Shown here in pieces: positions 23,401 to 35,372 of a stretch of DNA of 64,000 nucleotides. Positions within the stretch are counted from its first letter, which is position 1; each line of letters opens with the position of its first letter. Below the pieces are notes generated by a model, which did no database searches, was not told the DNA's origin, and saw nothing but the letters and a program-made list of their open reading frames with translations. Source of the stretch: Mytilus trossulus (lineage: Eukaryota; Mollusca; Bivalvia; Mytilida; Mytilidae); the NCBI RefSeq assembly GCF_036588685.1, contig NC_086384.1, forward strand, positions 49,927,973-49,991,972, written 5' to 3'. The position numbers were made by a program, and so were the translations under genes.

Positions 23401-23753
23401 TAAGGGGGCTTAGGACAAAAAAAGTTTTGGCCAAAAAATTCAACATTATTATTTTTATCAAAACTGTTATGCATTCCCTTATATCTGGTTTATAATCATA
23501 AATACTGATAAACTATTAGACCAAATATTTTGGAAATTTTTGTAGGTCATGTCTGTTTTTAGTTTTATTCATCAATAAATCTATTTTTCTAATAAGTTTA
23601 AAACAAAAAAGTGTATACTACTTATAAGGAGTGATTGTGAGCATAAATGAACAATGCACCTATTATATATATATATAAATATATCACTTAGAATTTAAAA
23701 ATATTTAAAAAAGCAATTTTTATCATAGTAAGTTTAAAATTGTCCAAGCCACC
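20412..23753. mobile_element. TTAA-flanked non-coding element with short TIRs
   Basis: The left end reads TTAA-GGTGGCTGGG (20408) and the right end AGCCACC-TTAA (23747-23757); the inverted match covers about nine bases. The copy at 2815 has the same left flank without this element, consistent with insertion at TTAA. Inside are AT-rich DNA, GGGAGATAACTCT (20777), TA-rich microsatellites and a mussel interspersed repeat (22270-22680). No transposase seen. The TIR is short, so the call is tentative. Confidence 0.4.
22270..22680 (-). repeat. mussel interspersed repeat
   Basis: Contains GGCTGTTAGTTTTCTC, TTGTTGAAGG, TTGTGTCTTTGACACATTCC and GTTGTCTCATTGGTAATCAT ending in a T-rich tail. Related copies or pieces occur at 31110-31395, 34410-34560 and 61065-61115. 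The 68-aa open frame here is part of the repeat. Confidence 0.65.
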
Positions 23754-24550
23754 TTAACTTTCAGGAGTCAAAAAGTCATACATCTTTTGAATAATCTTTT
23801 TACAACTGGTTACACGCACTTTTCCTTGATTCGTAAGTTCGGACAACAGTGCGCGTAAACCATCTAATCCATTTCTTTCAATAGATAATTTTAAATGACA
23901 CAACCTTAAATTAGAACGTGCAGCTTTCAAAGCTGTGGCTTTAGATAAAGCTTTACAGTTAATAGCCTCACTAAAAGTTGTTAAATTATCTTGATGCATG
24001 TGACAGTTATGTGGATAGTTGGAAGAAAAAATAAAATCTGTGATGTTATCAGATATAACATTTCCTTGTGATGTACAAGTGATTAATCTAAATAATAGTC
24101 TAGTGTCCTCTAAGGCAGTATGAGCAGCATAGGTTTCATCAAGAAGTGTGTCAACAAGATTTGTCTGACTATAAGAACTTAGTCCAGGAACAACATGTTT
24201 AAATACATCCAAACTATCTACAAATCCAATTATATGGCTACAAAATTCTGAGTACATGTTATAAAATCTTAAGGCATTGTACAAAATATGACAGTCAAAT
24301 CTCTTGATATTGTGTCCAACAAGAATTGGTTTACATGAAAATTCTGACAGAAATGTAATGAAATCAGTAAGAGCTTGATGTGGATATTTAAAGTTGACTG
24401 GTTTTGAATTGTACAGCATATTGTTTCCACGCACTGTGATCTTTGTGATGTTGGTGGCTTCTTTTGATATTGGTTGGCTTGGTAAGATGTAGGTATCAAA
24501 AGTGCTGTCTTTTGAACAAGCTGCAAGTTGTATAATATCAGATGATCTAC
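23754..24550 (-). CDS. exon 7 (rest of DEDDh exonuclease), stop at TTAA
   Basis: Acceptor TTTTTTCAG|GTAGATC. Encodes SRSSDIIQLAACSKD, LVGHNIKRFDCHIL (Exo II), LVDTLLDETYAAHTALEDTR (Exo III) and a C-terminal helical region ending TPES. The stop codon lies in the TTAA that borders the element at 20412-23753. Confidence 0.85.
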
Positions 24551-27500
24551 CTGAAAAAAAGAAATTATAATGCAATAGGTACTATTACAGGATTGATTCA
24601 GGGGTTCAATAAACTTTTGTTTCATCATCAATGATTGCATAAAGTCTCATGCCACCTTCGGGTTTAACCTTAAAGCTATAAAAAAAAACTCTCTGTCCCT
24701 GAAATCATTTTTGTTGCATAATAATATTATTTTGCTTGTGACATTGCATGCAAGAGAAGTTGGAATCATAATTTACTATGCATATTTGAATAGCTCTACT
24801 TTAATATGTAATTTTAAACACAGTATAAAAACAACATTCATGAGTTAGTTACATGTCATTCAATATTTTTAATTTGAGATGGACATACAATTACTTGCAT
24901 AGCAATACAATACAACACAAGACTACCATCCAACAACTTAAATTTTAGCTTTTTTTCTATTCATGTTATAGTCATAACATTCATGGGTACAGCTGGATAT
25001 GCCTGCAGAGGTCCAAATCTGAACAATGTGGACAAAAATGGACTCTCTTAAAGCTTGATTCAGGTCTAAATTTGGATTGTAATTAAATATTTGACATAGG
25101 TTTCTGAATAAATGAAGTCAAAGAACATGAAATTGGTTATATGAATTTAATTAGGGACGACATCAAAAGATCAATGTAGGATAATAAACTGAATTCAAAT
25201 AGTTTGATGGTGGGGTGGAAGGTGGAGTGGGGTTGGGGTCAACATTGCTGCAAGTTTTCTTAATTCAAAATCGATTTTACATATATCCATAGAGGTAAAT
25301 CAATTTTTCCCAAATTAAGTTAAGAGGGCCCTCTATCTATGTAAATTAAGTTTTTTAGGTAATTATCCGAGAACTGGAAATTTCCTTTTTTAATAAATAA
25401 AACCCCATAACTCAAAAATGTAAAATCTGATTTTTTTAGAATTCTAAAAGGAGCTTACTTCATAAGATATAAGCAATTAACCAAAGTTTTATGCAAATTG
25501 GTAAAAGCCCTTTTTAGTTCATGTCCAACATGTTGATTACAGACAGACTGGACAGATGGACAATGGTATACCACAATACGTCCTGTAAACAGACGTAAAC
25601 AATGAAAGTTAAAACTTACTAAGGCCTGTGGTTTCTAAGTCAAACACCAACAAAGGTGCAACTGTAATTGCTTCTTTGTCAAATTTGTCTATTTCCATAA
25701 CTTCAGGAATTTCTTCTTGATCTGGATGTTCCAGTACTAGAACAAAAATTGTATGCATGAAGTATAAAATTGATCACATGATAAGATGACATTGACATTG
25801 AATCAGTTGTTAGAATGATGACATCAGAGACACTTAAAAGTGTATATTACCAGCAGTTTCCTAACTTTTTTTTTCTGCTGTTTCTTAAATCTAAACATTT
25901 TATCCAATACAGTCAAAAGACAGTTGTATTATAAAATTACACAATATTGTAATGTGATTTTTTTTAACCATTTGATGGTGGATACATGTATTTGCAACAG
26001 GCAGGTTTTACTGAATTTTTACCACAAAAAAAGCTAGATATTTTTTTTTTTAATTTCAAATAAATGTATCTAGGTTATGTACTTACTAGTTATCAGATCA
26101 TCTTAATATAATAATTTAAGTGAAAAAACTCAAAACACATATTAAACTATCTATAAGTAAAAGAAAGTCCAATTAAGCAAATTAACATCCAAACAATGAT
26201 ATGTCATGAGATGATGACAATGTCAATGTAAGTGTAAAATTACATGTACTTGTTCATGGTAGATGATACCAAAAATAACTCAGTATGTAAAATAATCACC
26301 TATTTCACTTTCGTAAGTTTTTCCTTCTCTGACTTCCATTCCAGAATTCTTGGAACTTCTTTCTTCTTCAGAAGCAGACGTTGTTTTTTTCCCTCTCTTG
26401 TCTTCGAAACAGTTGACTTTCTGTCTCTCTTTCTGTTTAATTTCAATGATCTCTTCAATGTTTCAGTACCAGGTGATAATCCAGATGATTCATGTACCTG
26501 TAATAAGTTTAACATTTAACATTTGATGGAAAGGGGAAACATTTAGTGGCTAAGCCAGTCTGATATGATACAACATGTACAACAGAATATTGGCAAATAT
26601 AAGATAGATAGAGGAGTAAACGTTTGTAGCTTATACAATCAATGCTTTACTTGAAAGCAGGGAGGTAAATTTGAATTATGAATTTGCACTTATTCATGAA
26701 CCTTGCCCAGTTGTTGTGTTTTCAAGTCTAATTTTATTTTTGTAATTTAATTGTTATTGAAGATCTTTGGTTCACAGTTTTTTTAGAATCTTAGTGATCA
26801 ACATCTTGTTATTCCAAAATTGTAGACACTTTTCATTGTTGAAGGTCTTATAGTTAGGTGTAAATGTATATTTGTAATTTTCTATATTGCTATTTTACAT
26901 TTACACTAAATTTGCTTATGCACATAATATTAACCATATTTTACACTAACCTCAGACACATAGCTATAGCCTTCATTTTTCTGTAGAACTGCTGAACTAA
27001 CTCTGTAGCTTAAGCTGGATGAGGCAGAGTAATGTTTGTATTTTGGTGCTTTAGTAGCTATGGTCATATTCAAACTCTCATTAGCTTGAGAACTTGCTAG
27101 ATTTGCCAGTTTCTTTGAGTTTGGCACCAATTTATCCAAGAACAGTTTTTCAAGATCAGACTTCAAGTCCAAAGATTTTAAATCTTTGCCATGTGGAAGG
27201 CTTGAATGTTTGTAGGTAGTTTTGTCTTTTAAGTAGCCACACCAACTTTGCACACAGTGTGCATGTTCACCAAAAATGTGATCAATCGACGCCCTTAACC
27301 CATTTTCTATTCCAGTTTGATTTCCCTTATTTTGGTCAACCATGTAGGCAAAGTTTCTGGTAAAAGCATTTATCACCATTACAGATAATTCCTTATGCTT
27401 TGGCTTCATGCTGTATAATTTGTTGACGATATTTTTGGTTACATGATTGCGATCACTAGTTTTCTCCATATGAAGATCCGGCATTTCCTTAATGGCTCTG

Positions 27501-30500
27501 TTGTATCCAGTTGAATCGTCATCCCCAGCAAGTTCTGATATTGGGACATTTTGTTCCTTCAAATCACGGATCATCTGGACAACCATGTCAAGCTCCATTG
27601 CTTTTGCTGATCCAGTCCAGTTTTTAGAGCACTTATGTTTTCTGGGTACTTCTCCTTTTCTGTTTGCTATGCTGCATACTCTGCAATCCCCAGATCTCAT
27701 GGTATGATGCAGAACTTTCCCAGTCTTCTGTCCAATAAGTGATGCTACTCCTGAAATCAAAATAAATACATATTTGTAAATAGTCATATAAGTCACTAAG
27801 CTGTAACAAAGAAGTGGGAACATATCAAATTGTTAAAATCAGTAAAGAGAAACTCAAACTTCTTTGAACAACCACACAGACATCATCATAATATTATTTG
27901 AACATAAAAAAATATCTGTCTTATTTAAAATCTGTATAGTAAGAGCCAGATTTTATTAAAAAAGGATCCATGTTTAGATTCAGCATATCAAAGAAGCCCA
28001 AGAATTTAATTTTTGTAAAAATCAAACTTGATTAATTTTGGACCCTTTGGACCTTAATGTAGACCAATTTGAAAACAGGACCAACAATTAAAAATCTACA
28101 TACACAGTTAGATTTGGCATATCAAAGAACCGCAATTATTCAATTTTTGATGAAATCAAACAAAGTTTAATTTTGGACCATGATTTGGACCCCGACTTGA
28201 AAACTTGGTCAATAATCAAAAATCTATGTACATTTTTAGATTCAGCATATCAAAGAACCCAAAGGATTCAATTTTGGTCGAAATCAAACTAAGTTTAATT
28301 TTGGACCCTTTGGACCTTAATGTAGATTAATTTGAAAACAGGACCAAAAATTAAGAATCTACATACACAGTTACATTCGGCATATCAAAGAACCCCATTT
28401 ATTCAATTTTTGATGTAATTAAACAAAGATTGATTTTGGACCCGGATTTGGACCAACTTGAAAACTGGGTCAATAATCAAAAATCTAAGTACATTTTTAG
28501 ATTCAGCATATCAAAGAACCCAAAGGATTCAATTTTTTGTGAAAATCAAAAATATAAAATTGAGAATGGAAATTGGGAATGTGTCAAAGAGACAACAGCC
28601 CAAATTTCAGAGATTTCTATTTACTTGTACTAAAGTTATGGTGCGAAAACCAAGAAAAATCCTTATTTGGGCCCCTTTTTGGCCCCCAATTCCTCAACTG
28701 TTGGGATACCAACTCCTAAAATCAATGCCAACCTTCCTTTTGTGTTCATAAACCTTGTGTCAAAATTTCATAGGTTTCTATTTTCTTATATTAAACTAAA
28801 GTTATAGTGCGAAAACCAAAAGTATTCGGACGACAACATGATACCAATATACGACCACAAAATAAAAAAAATTGCTGTCGTATAAAAAATGACTGAATTT
28901 GATCTTTGTTTCATGGTAATAAGCATCATGTATCAGTTTTATAAAATAAAGTTAATGCAAACTTGATGACTTACAGAACAGACAACGGAAACATTTGATA
29001 ACCCCCCTCCCCTTATTCCATACCCTTTTGTACTTGTTGTGAGTGGCCAAGACAAGGGAATCTTGCCAAAAAGAGAATTAGCTTTATGTAGTAGGGCAGG
29101 TATAATATTTATTTAATGGAAAGCGGATTATGCAAAATGTGAAGAGTCAAAAAAATATTTTATGCGTCAATAAATGCAAAATAAATTATTGCCATTCATT
29201 ATAAATAAACAAACCTGATAAACTATTATATGCTCTTCCAGAACACTTTTTTTGCCAGCATGTGTCTGTTGATGCATGTATACCTTCTTGTTGTTGACTA
29301 TCTGAAAGAAAATGAACCAGTTTAATATTGATAAATTTGAAATTTGAAAATGCACTTTTTAGAAATAATGTCCATTTTAAATGTAGCAACATTAATTAAC
29401 ATTTTCACATGTATGGCTGATAATTAGTATTGCATTTGAAGAGTTGATTTGATAGTTTTTTATCAAGATTACTAGTGATACATACTTGTAACTTCAGCAC
29501 AACATGTTCTGAGACAGATACAGTCTGCACCGAATATCTTTTCTAACTTCCAGTCAGATGTCCAATTTTGAACATCCTTTATACATGTATATGTGGCAAA
29601 ACAAAGAATTTTTTAAGACTTGCAAAAACTGTTAAGTCCAACTTGAATTTTGTCATTGATAATGCCGGTGCAACAGATAGGGAGCTAAGGTTTCAGACGA
29701 GATTTACATATTAAATGTGATATTTATTGAATAAAAGTTGCTTTGTTTGAGAAAAAAAAGTTTGAGGTTTTATGAAGTGTACAAGCTGACACATTGTTAT
29801 TTCATATACTGTAACCAGCTGTTTATAAGTTGAAACAATCCTAAAATACTCATGTACAATATAAAAAACTCAAAGTTACTCCTAACATTTCTTTTTAAAT
29901 GTTTTTCCTCCATTCAGTTGAATAAATAATATATGTTAAAGAAATGCTTTCCAGGTAAATTCATGTTATTTTAACTTTTGCCGAAAAACAAATGCATTTA
30001 AAAAACATATCCTTTTATTTTCAATATAAAAATAACATTTCTAAATTTAATCTTTATAGTAATTATAGCCAGTGATCTACATGAAAAAATATTTAATGAT
30101 GGAGGAATTCTCGCCAGAACAAAACTATTGTGAAAGCTGCATTTATATGTATTTTTATATAGTCGTATGATCTAACCTTCATTAAGTAAAATAGCTTCAA
30201 CAGCTTCCTCTAACAAAAATTTCCTTTCTGAGGCCTCTGCACTACATTCCATCACCTCACCAATCTCAATTTCTCTGTCCTTCAGGGTCTTGGAGTTTAT
30301 ACAATGTAAATTCATTGCTGCTAGCAGATTGTTTAATTGGGTTTCCCCAATTCCAGCATGAATCATCCCTGAAAATTTTATGTTAAAATAAGCATCTAAA
30401 TTTAATAAAATGGATTTGACTTCAAATACTTATTTGTTCAATATGGTATTAATTAATACATATACTGAAATACATTTTAGTAGTACATGTAGTAATCATA

Positions 30501-33500
30501 CTAAAAGCATTATTTTCAGAAATAATTACCTTCTTCTTCATCCATTCTCATGAAAAAATAGATGGTTTTTATTTACATGCCGGAAATGCAATTTTGTTTG
30601 ATACTACACATTAATGACTAATTTTGGTGAAACTATTACATGTATTAGCAGAATCTGTCAATTTCTGCTAGTTCAATCTGGCATTCTTGCATGTTTAAAC
30701 GCACAGGCGTGATTTAATTCCTTGGAAAATTTATAAGGTAAACAGTCATTGTGAAAAAATAGTTTAGAATATGGAAAAAAACTTTCTTACCCTGACCAGT
30801 ACAAAAGAACTTTCCATATTTTATACCTTTAATCTTAAAGTGGAGAATGAAAACCATTTACCAAATTTCTATTAGCCCTGATTTTATTAATTTTCGCATT
30901 GGTGTCAAGTGCATACTGTTTATTATCTGAACAGATTAGGTTAAAGAGTGTTGAAAATTTTACTGAATCTCAACTAATTTATTACTTTCTTTTTGAGGTG
31001 CATAGTAGAATATGTATTTATTGATACATGTATTTGTTAACCGAAAAAAAAAATAGTCAGTCAATTTGTGAGTACTGTATAGATAATAAATAAAAATGTT
31101 TCTGTTTGTATATGCCTGTCCCAAGTCAGGAGCCTGTAATTCAGTAATTGTTGTATGTTTATGGGTTACATATTTGTTTTTCTTTAATTTTTCGCACAGA
31201 AATTAGGCTGTTAGTTTTCTTGTTGACATTTTCATTTCAAGGGCTTTTATATATCTGACTATGAAGTATTGGCTTAATTTATTGTTGAAGGCCATACCGT
31301 GACCTATAGTTGTTAATTTCTGTGTCATTTGGTCTCTAACCGTCGTTTGTGCAGAGTTGTCCTATTGGCAATCATACCACGTCCTCTTTTTTATATTGTA
31401 AATTCTTTTCATGATCTAAAATTTGTACATCATTGTTAGTATTAACAGGCTACTTTTTCAAAAAAATTATTAATCCATCAAGGACAAGAATTAAATCAGT
31501 CAGTAAGAATCATTATCTCATTGAACCATGTATGCTTCAAAACAAGCTATCAACTTTTAAACATTCTCATGTGTTTCCATACATATCTAGAATATATATT
31601 GGAGTAGGGGCTTTAATGGCCTAAAATGGCCCCAGATTTACAAGATAATAAAAATTCTAACAGAGCAGATTTTTCTCCATAAATTATTAGAATATGAGTA
31701 AATGATTTAAAAAAAATGTTTTTATTTGACTAAAAATGGTTCAATGACGTCACAATGGTAGGTGCAAATGACGTCATTATTGGGAAAATAAGCAAAAATA
31801 CCGAAAATTTGATGATTTTTCTAAATTTTGACCACCGCACCATGCTTGCACCAAATAGAAATTTTAACATTTTGACAAGTTCATACATATCAAACTTCGG
31901 ATAAAAAATCTTTTTGGTGCAAGGTTGGTGCGATAGTTTATTTTATATTTTTCATAGCCAAGGGGAGCAAAAAAAGCTGAAATTTGTCGTCCAAATTGGA
32001 CCTTTTCATCTGACAAATTTTAGTTCATACATTCTTATGCCTATAGAAACTTATTATTTTTTGTTTATGAATGTAAAGTGTATTCCTAATTATATTTCCG
32101 TAAGTTTATCTAGTTAATTATTTTGTTAAAAATCCGACAGCAATGAACCTCATGTGTAAGGCAGTCAGTTACAACTTTGAGGACATTTTTTTTTAATTAT
32201 GAAATTTTAGATAGACGTTCAATATAACAAAATCTGTACATTTCTGATGTTTTTGCTAATTATAAATTCCAAATTTGTTGTTTGAATGGGGCAATCTTCT
32301 CTCTCTGGTATTAGGGTCAGATCCATGATTTATGTAACGAAAGGGGGGGGGGGGGGTATTTCACTTAAATTTCCATAATTGGCGAGAAACACCAGATTTA
32401 TTTCGAAAATGAAACTACCTATATTCCAATTGGATGGTCTTTGTGGGTAATGTGCATAGAGAACAAGTTCTATAAAATTTGATGTTAAACAACGGAAACG
32501 GTATAAGGTAGACTATCCATATATCCGTATAAACATGTAGATATAATTATATAAGTACGCCTGAGCCTGTGACAACTCTACAACAGATTTATCCATTGTA
32601 TCACCAGCATTGGCATTGAATAATTGACCTTTTCATGCATAGAAACAAGAGCCTGAAGTCTGTAAGCATACTACATGTCTGTTACCTTTTTAAAGGTTAT
32701 GTTTTGAATAGTTTATAATCGTGCGTAAAAATGAAGTGTAAATTTTAAAATGTGACCCGGCTTTGTTGTTAAGCCCCATTTGTGGGCATTATGTTTTCTG
32801 GTCTATGCGTCTGTTCGTCCGTGTGTATGTCAGTCTGTTCGTCCGATTGTCCTTGTGTCTCACTTCAGGTTTAAGTGTTTGGTCAAGGTAGTTGAATCTG
32901 ACATCAGACTCAGACTTTTGTTGAAGTAAATTATACTGTGTGTATTGTGTGTTTGATTTTTTTCTACTTTGCCTAGAGGTACAGGGAGAAGGGGTTAGAG
33001 ATCGCAAAATTAACATGTTTAAATCTGCCAATTTTTTGGGCCTGTCCTAACCTAGGATTTCCTGGCCATTGTTAGTCTTGCGATTTGGGCATCTATGTAC
33101 TTAAGACACGTTCTTGTTTTCAATAATTTTGACAAATATATAATAAAAATTGTCATGATGATCAAGGACCAAGTCATACGACACTAAGATTAGTGAATGC
33201 GAAAAGTACACAAGTCACATTGACTTAAATTACAACAAAACAAATAATATATATATATATATATAATAAATATAGAAAAAAATCTAAGAATACAGATTTA
33301 TTTGATATAGTAGTATGTTCCAGTTTTGCAATTCTATAGAATGATACGGTTACAAGTCTGGACGACTGAAATTGATAATAAAAATAAGATGAATTTCGAA
33401 AAGTCAACCCTAACGATCCTTTACATAAGTCTAGAAGGGGAGGGGGTGTACTTCAATACTTAATTGATAGGGGGTGCCGCTGTTTTGTCACCTTATCCAG

Positions 33501-35372
33501 TTTTACATTTTAAAAATATATACCTTTTTATAAATTGCGTAGGAAAAGTTATATCATATATATCTGACAGTTTTCTTAACTTTTCACTCATTCAAGCTTA
33601 AAAAGGTGTAAATAGAAGTGCCCCCCTTCAACCCCAATCCCTTCCGGAAACATAACTACTGTCATGGAAATACTCTGACTTTTGAAAACACCCTTTAATG
33701 CATGTGTCTGTATCTATTTATTTAAGATAATCAATATTAAGATTTATTAGCGCTAAATGTGTCTTGTCTTTATATTATTCTTCTTGTCGCTGATGAGTGC
33801 GACCAAACCCATCATCAGATGTACAATCTGTATATATCAGCAATACCCGGTGTTTTGTTTTGTTTGTTGGTGTTTCAATATTGCTTTCCCCCATAATATT
33901 TACCTTGGAGTTTGTTTCTTTTTTCAATTTACATCTTAAATTGCCTTTCTGTTTCAATATATTTAAATTTAAATCTTGTAAATAAAAAACAAATCGCGGT
34001 TGCCATGGGCACATATATGTTGCTAGGGAGAAACAACAGTGAATTTGGCAAACATGTGCAATTAATTATGTAATATTTAAATAGTGTACGAGTGTAAAGT
34101 TCACTACATGCTAAACCGGTTCAATTTCAAACATATATATATTAAAGCTGTATAATAATCATATTTAATGAGTTTAACTCCGCAATTTTAGTGGTTGCTA
34201 GGCAACAGAATAAACGAGCTAGACCCAAAATTCGATTATTTTCAGAAGGTCTATGGTATAGACTTGCAACATGACAAATTAAATGAAATTTGGGGGTGGG
34301 GCCAAAAATGGCCCTTATAGCCCCTAGTCCTAAACTTTAATACATGTACATGTATTCTTGATTTATATTATTTTATAGTAAAGAGAACAAAACAAGGGTC
34401 AGTGGACTCTGCTGACTATGAGATATGGGCTTTGCTTATTGTTGAAGGCTGTATATGGTGACCTATAGTTGTTAATTTTAGAGTAATTTTGGTCTATTGT
34501 GGAGATTTGTCTCATTGGCAATCATATATTCCACATCATCTACTTTTATATGTATGGGCGAACAAACTCACTGCAGACGAACATGTTATCAGGACAAACA
34601 GACCTTATACCTCCCATAGTGGACAAAAAGTTTTTGTAAGAAATGACTACATGTAGCTACAACATACCTATACCAAAAGTACAATCTCTAATTATAATAC
34701 ATACATTTACACATGATTATTTCAGGGAAAGTCTCCATATGACTGGCTCAATGCAATAATTGGTAGTCATTTATAATTGGAAAAGATAATAAAAGAGTAA
34801 CATATTGAAGTACCTGTAGCCACTTTAGTATTTATATCAAAAATACCATTTCCTCTTTTCACTTCAGTGCGATAGTGAGTTTTGCCCAATTTGATTCTGT
34901 CAACATTTCCACATTCAGTACACTGAACAAACAATATTCCTGACAAGCCAAGGGGTCTGACTCCAAGTGAGTTGTGCAGGTGCAAAGGAGTACAACACTT
35001 AGTGCATTGTTGTAATTGTTTGGCAAGGACATCAAGTTCTACCACAAAACGGCAATAACTTAAATCAACAAGATCTGATGGAATGTATGTGAAGTCTAAG
35101 TCAAAATCTACATTGTAATCATTTTCTGCCGAATCTATAACGATTTCATTTTGGAAAAAAGGATCAGAACAGTTAGTGGTTGTGGTTTCTTTGACGTAAG
35201 GATGGTCGATACTGACGATAGAAATATCAGGGACAACATGTATATCAACTTCATCTTCAACAGTTTGTGTTACACAATTTGGTCGGTTGTAAACCAAGTT
35301 TTCTACCCTTTTAGTTTTCTGTATTTGTTTATTCTTTGAAAACTTCCCTCGCTCATTTCTTATTACAGACAT
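23754..35372 (-). CDS. Mutator-like transposase fused to DEDDh exonuclease, 7 exons
   Basis: Exons, in order on the minus strand: 35372-34814, 30368-30177, 29301-29215, 27750-26951, 26497-26300, 25736-25620 and 24550-23754. All six introns begin GT and end AG, and phases agree. The N-terminal part has a CTKC...CTEC zinc ribbon, then MIHAGIGETQLNNLLAAMN, CWQKKCSGRAYNSLSG, CRVC...KHKCSKNWTGSAKAME, a GDDDST acidic motif and HCVQSWCGYLKD; these fit the Mutator-like transposase domain common in invertebrates. The C-terminal part is a DEDDh 3'-5' exonuclease: VFDLETTGL, GHNIKRFDC and HTALEDTR keep every catalytic residue. The total is 2750 nt, one short of a whole frame. The single lesion is in a seven-base A run (minus strand, 26384-26390). 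Start chosen at 35372 because family members begin near this point. Either a near-intact transposon gene or a recruited one. Confidence 0.8.
25150..25340 (+). repeat. intronic fragment of the GGGACGACATCAAAAG element
   Basis: GGGACGACATCAAAAGATCA with AGGATAATAAACTGAATTC matches the left end of the TIR element at 61190-62403. It sits in intron 6; a matching right end is not seen. Confidence 0.5.
25620..25736 (-). CDS. exon 6 (exonuclease motif I)
   Basis: Acceptor TTGTTCTAG|TACTGG, donor CCTTA|GTAAGT. Ends with APLLVFDLETTGL, the Exo I motif holding the first catalytic Asp and Glu. Confidence 0.8.
26300..26497 (-). CDS. exon 5, carrying the homopolymer frameshift
   Basis: Acceptor ATTACAG|GTACATG, donor ATAG|GTGATT. 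It enters as VHESSGLSPGTETLKRSLK, but after the A7 run the frame shifts: the entering frame ends in a TAG at the last codon, whereas the alternative frame reads SEEERSSKNSG and REGKTYESEI and joins exon 6 in phase. A true mutation or a sequencing error are both possible. Confidence 0.7.
   Translation of the reverse strand, partial: VHESSGLSPGTETLKRSLKLNRKRDRKSTVSKTREGKKQRLLLKKKEVPRILEWKSEKEKLTKVK
26951..27750 (-). CDS. exon 4 of the transposase-exonuclease gene (transposase core)
   Basis: Acceptor TGATTTCAG|GAGTAG, donor CTGAG|GTTAGT. Contains GVASLIGQKTGKV, the C-x2-C...H-x-C knuckle before NWTGSAKAME, AGDDDST, SDRNHVTKNI and CVQSWCGYLKD. Uninterrupted over 800 bp. Confidence 0.85.
27960..28560. 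repeat. ~130-bp intronic tandem repeat, 5 copies
   Basis: TTCAGCATATCAAAGAA(c)CC...TCAATTTT...AAATCAAAC...TTTAATTTTGGACC recurs near 27980, 28110, 28240, 28373 and 28500. Alternate copies are more alike, giving a ~260-bp higher-order unit. It lies in intron 3, and the short plus-strand open frames at 28430-28751 come from it. It is followed by a GAATGTGTCAAAGAGACAAC motif shared with other mussel repeats. Confidence 0.7.
29215..29301 (-). CDS. exon 3 of the transposase-exonuclease gene
   Basis: An 87-bp exon with acceptor TTTCTTTCAG|ATAGTC and donor TATCAG|GTTTGT. Encodes GIHASTDTCWQKKCSGRAYN, which carries the probable first catalytic Asp of the transposase (STDT). The phase fits exons 2 and 4. 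Confidence 0.75.
30177..30368 (-). CDS. exon 2 of the transposase-exonuclease gene
   Basis: Acceptor TTTTCAG|GGATGATT, donor GAAG|GTTAGA. Encodes GMIHAGIGETQLNNLLAAMN, then LKDREIEIGEVMEC and EAILLNE. Confidence 0.75.
30369..34813 (-). other. intron 1 of the transposase-exonuclease gene, repeat-filled
   Basis: 4.4 kb without supported coding sequence. Contains interspersed repeats at 31110-31395 and 34410-34560 (GTTGAAGGC, GACCTATAGTTGTTAATTT, ATTGGCAATCATA), two GACGTCA-containing stretches near 31745-31780, a G run at 32344-32356, a GTCTGTTCGTCC-type repeat at 32760-33060 and a TA microsatellite at 33246-33265. Confidence 0.6.
34814..35372 (-). CDS. exon 1 of the transposase-exonuclease gene
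   Basis: Encodes MSVIRNERGKFSKNKQIQ (basic N-terminus), an acidic linker, RFVVELDVLAKQL, the zinc ribbon CTKC...CTEC and DINTKVATG. The donor is CAG|GTACTT. The frame is open further upstream to 35441. Confidence 0.75.

Noticed and set aside
28430..28751. Overlapping 67-aa and 97-aa plus-strand frames
   Set aside because: They fall in the ~130-bp tandem repeat and the GAATGTGTCAAAGAGACAAC repeat within an intron of the minus-strand gene.
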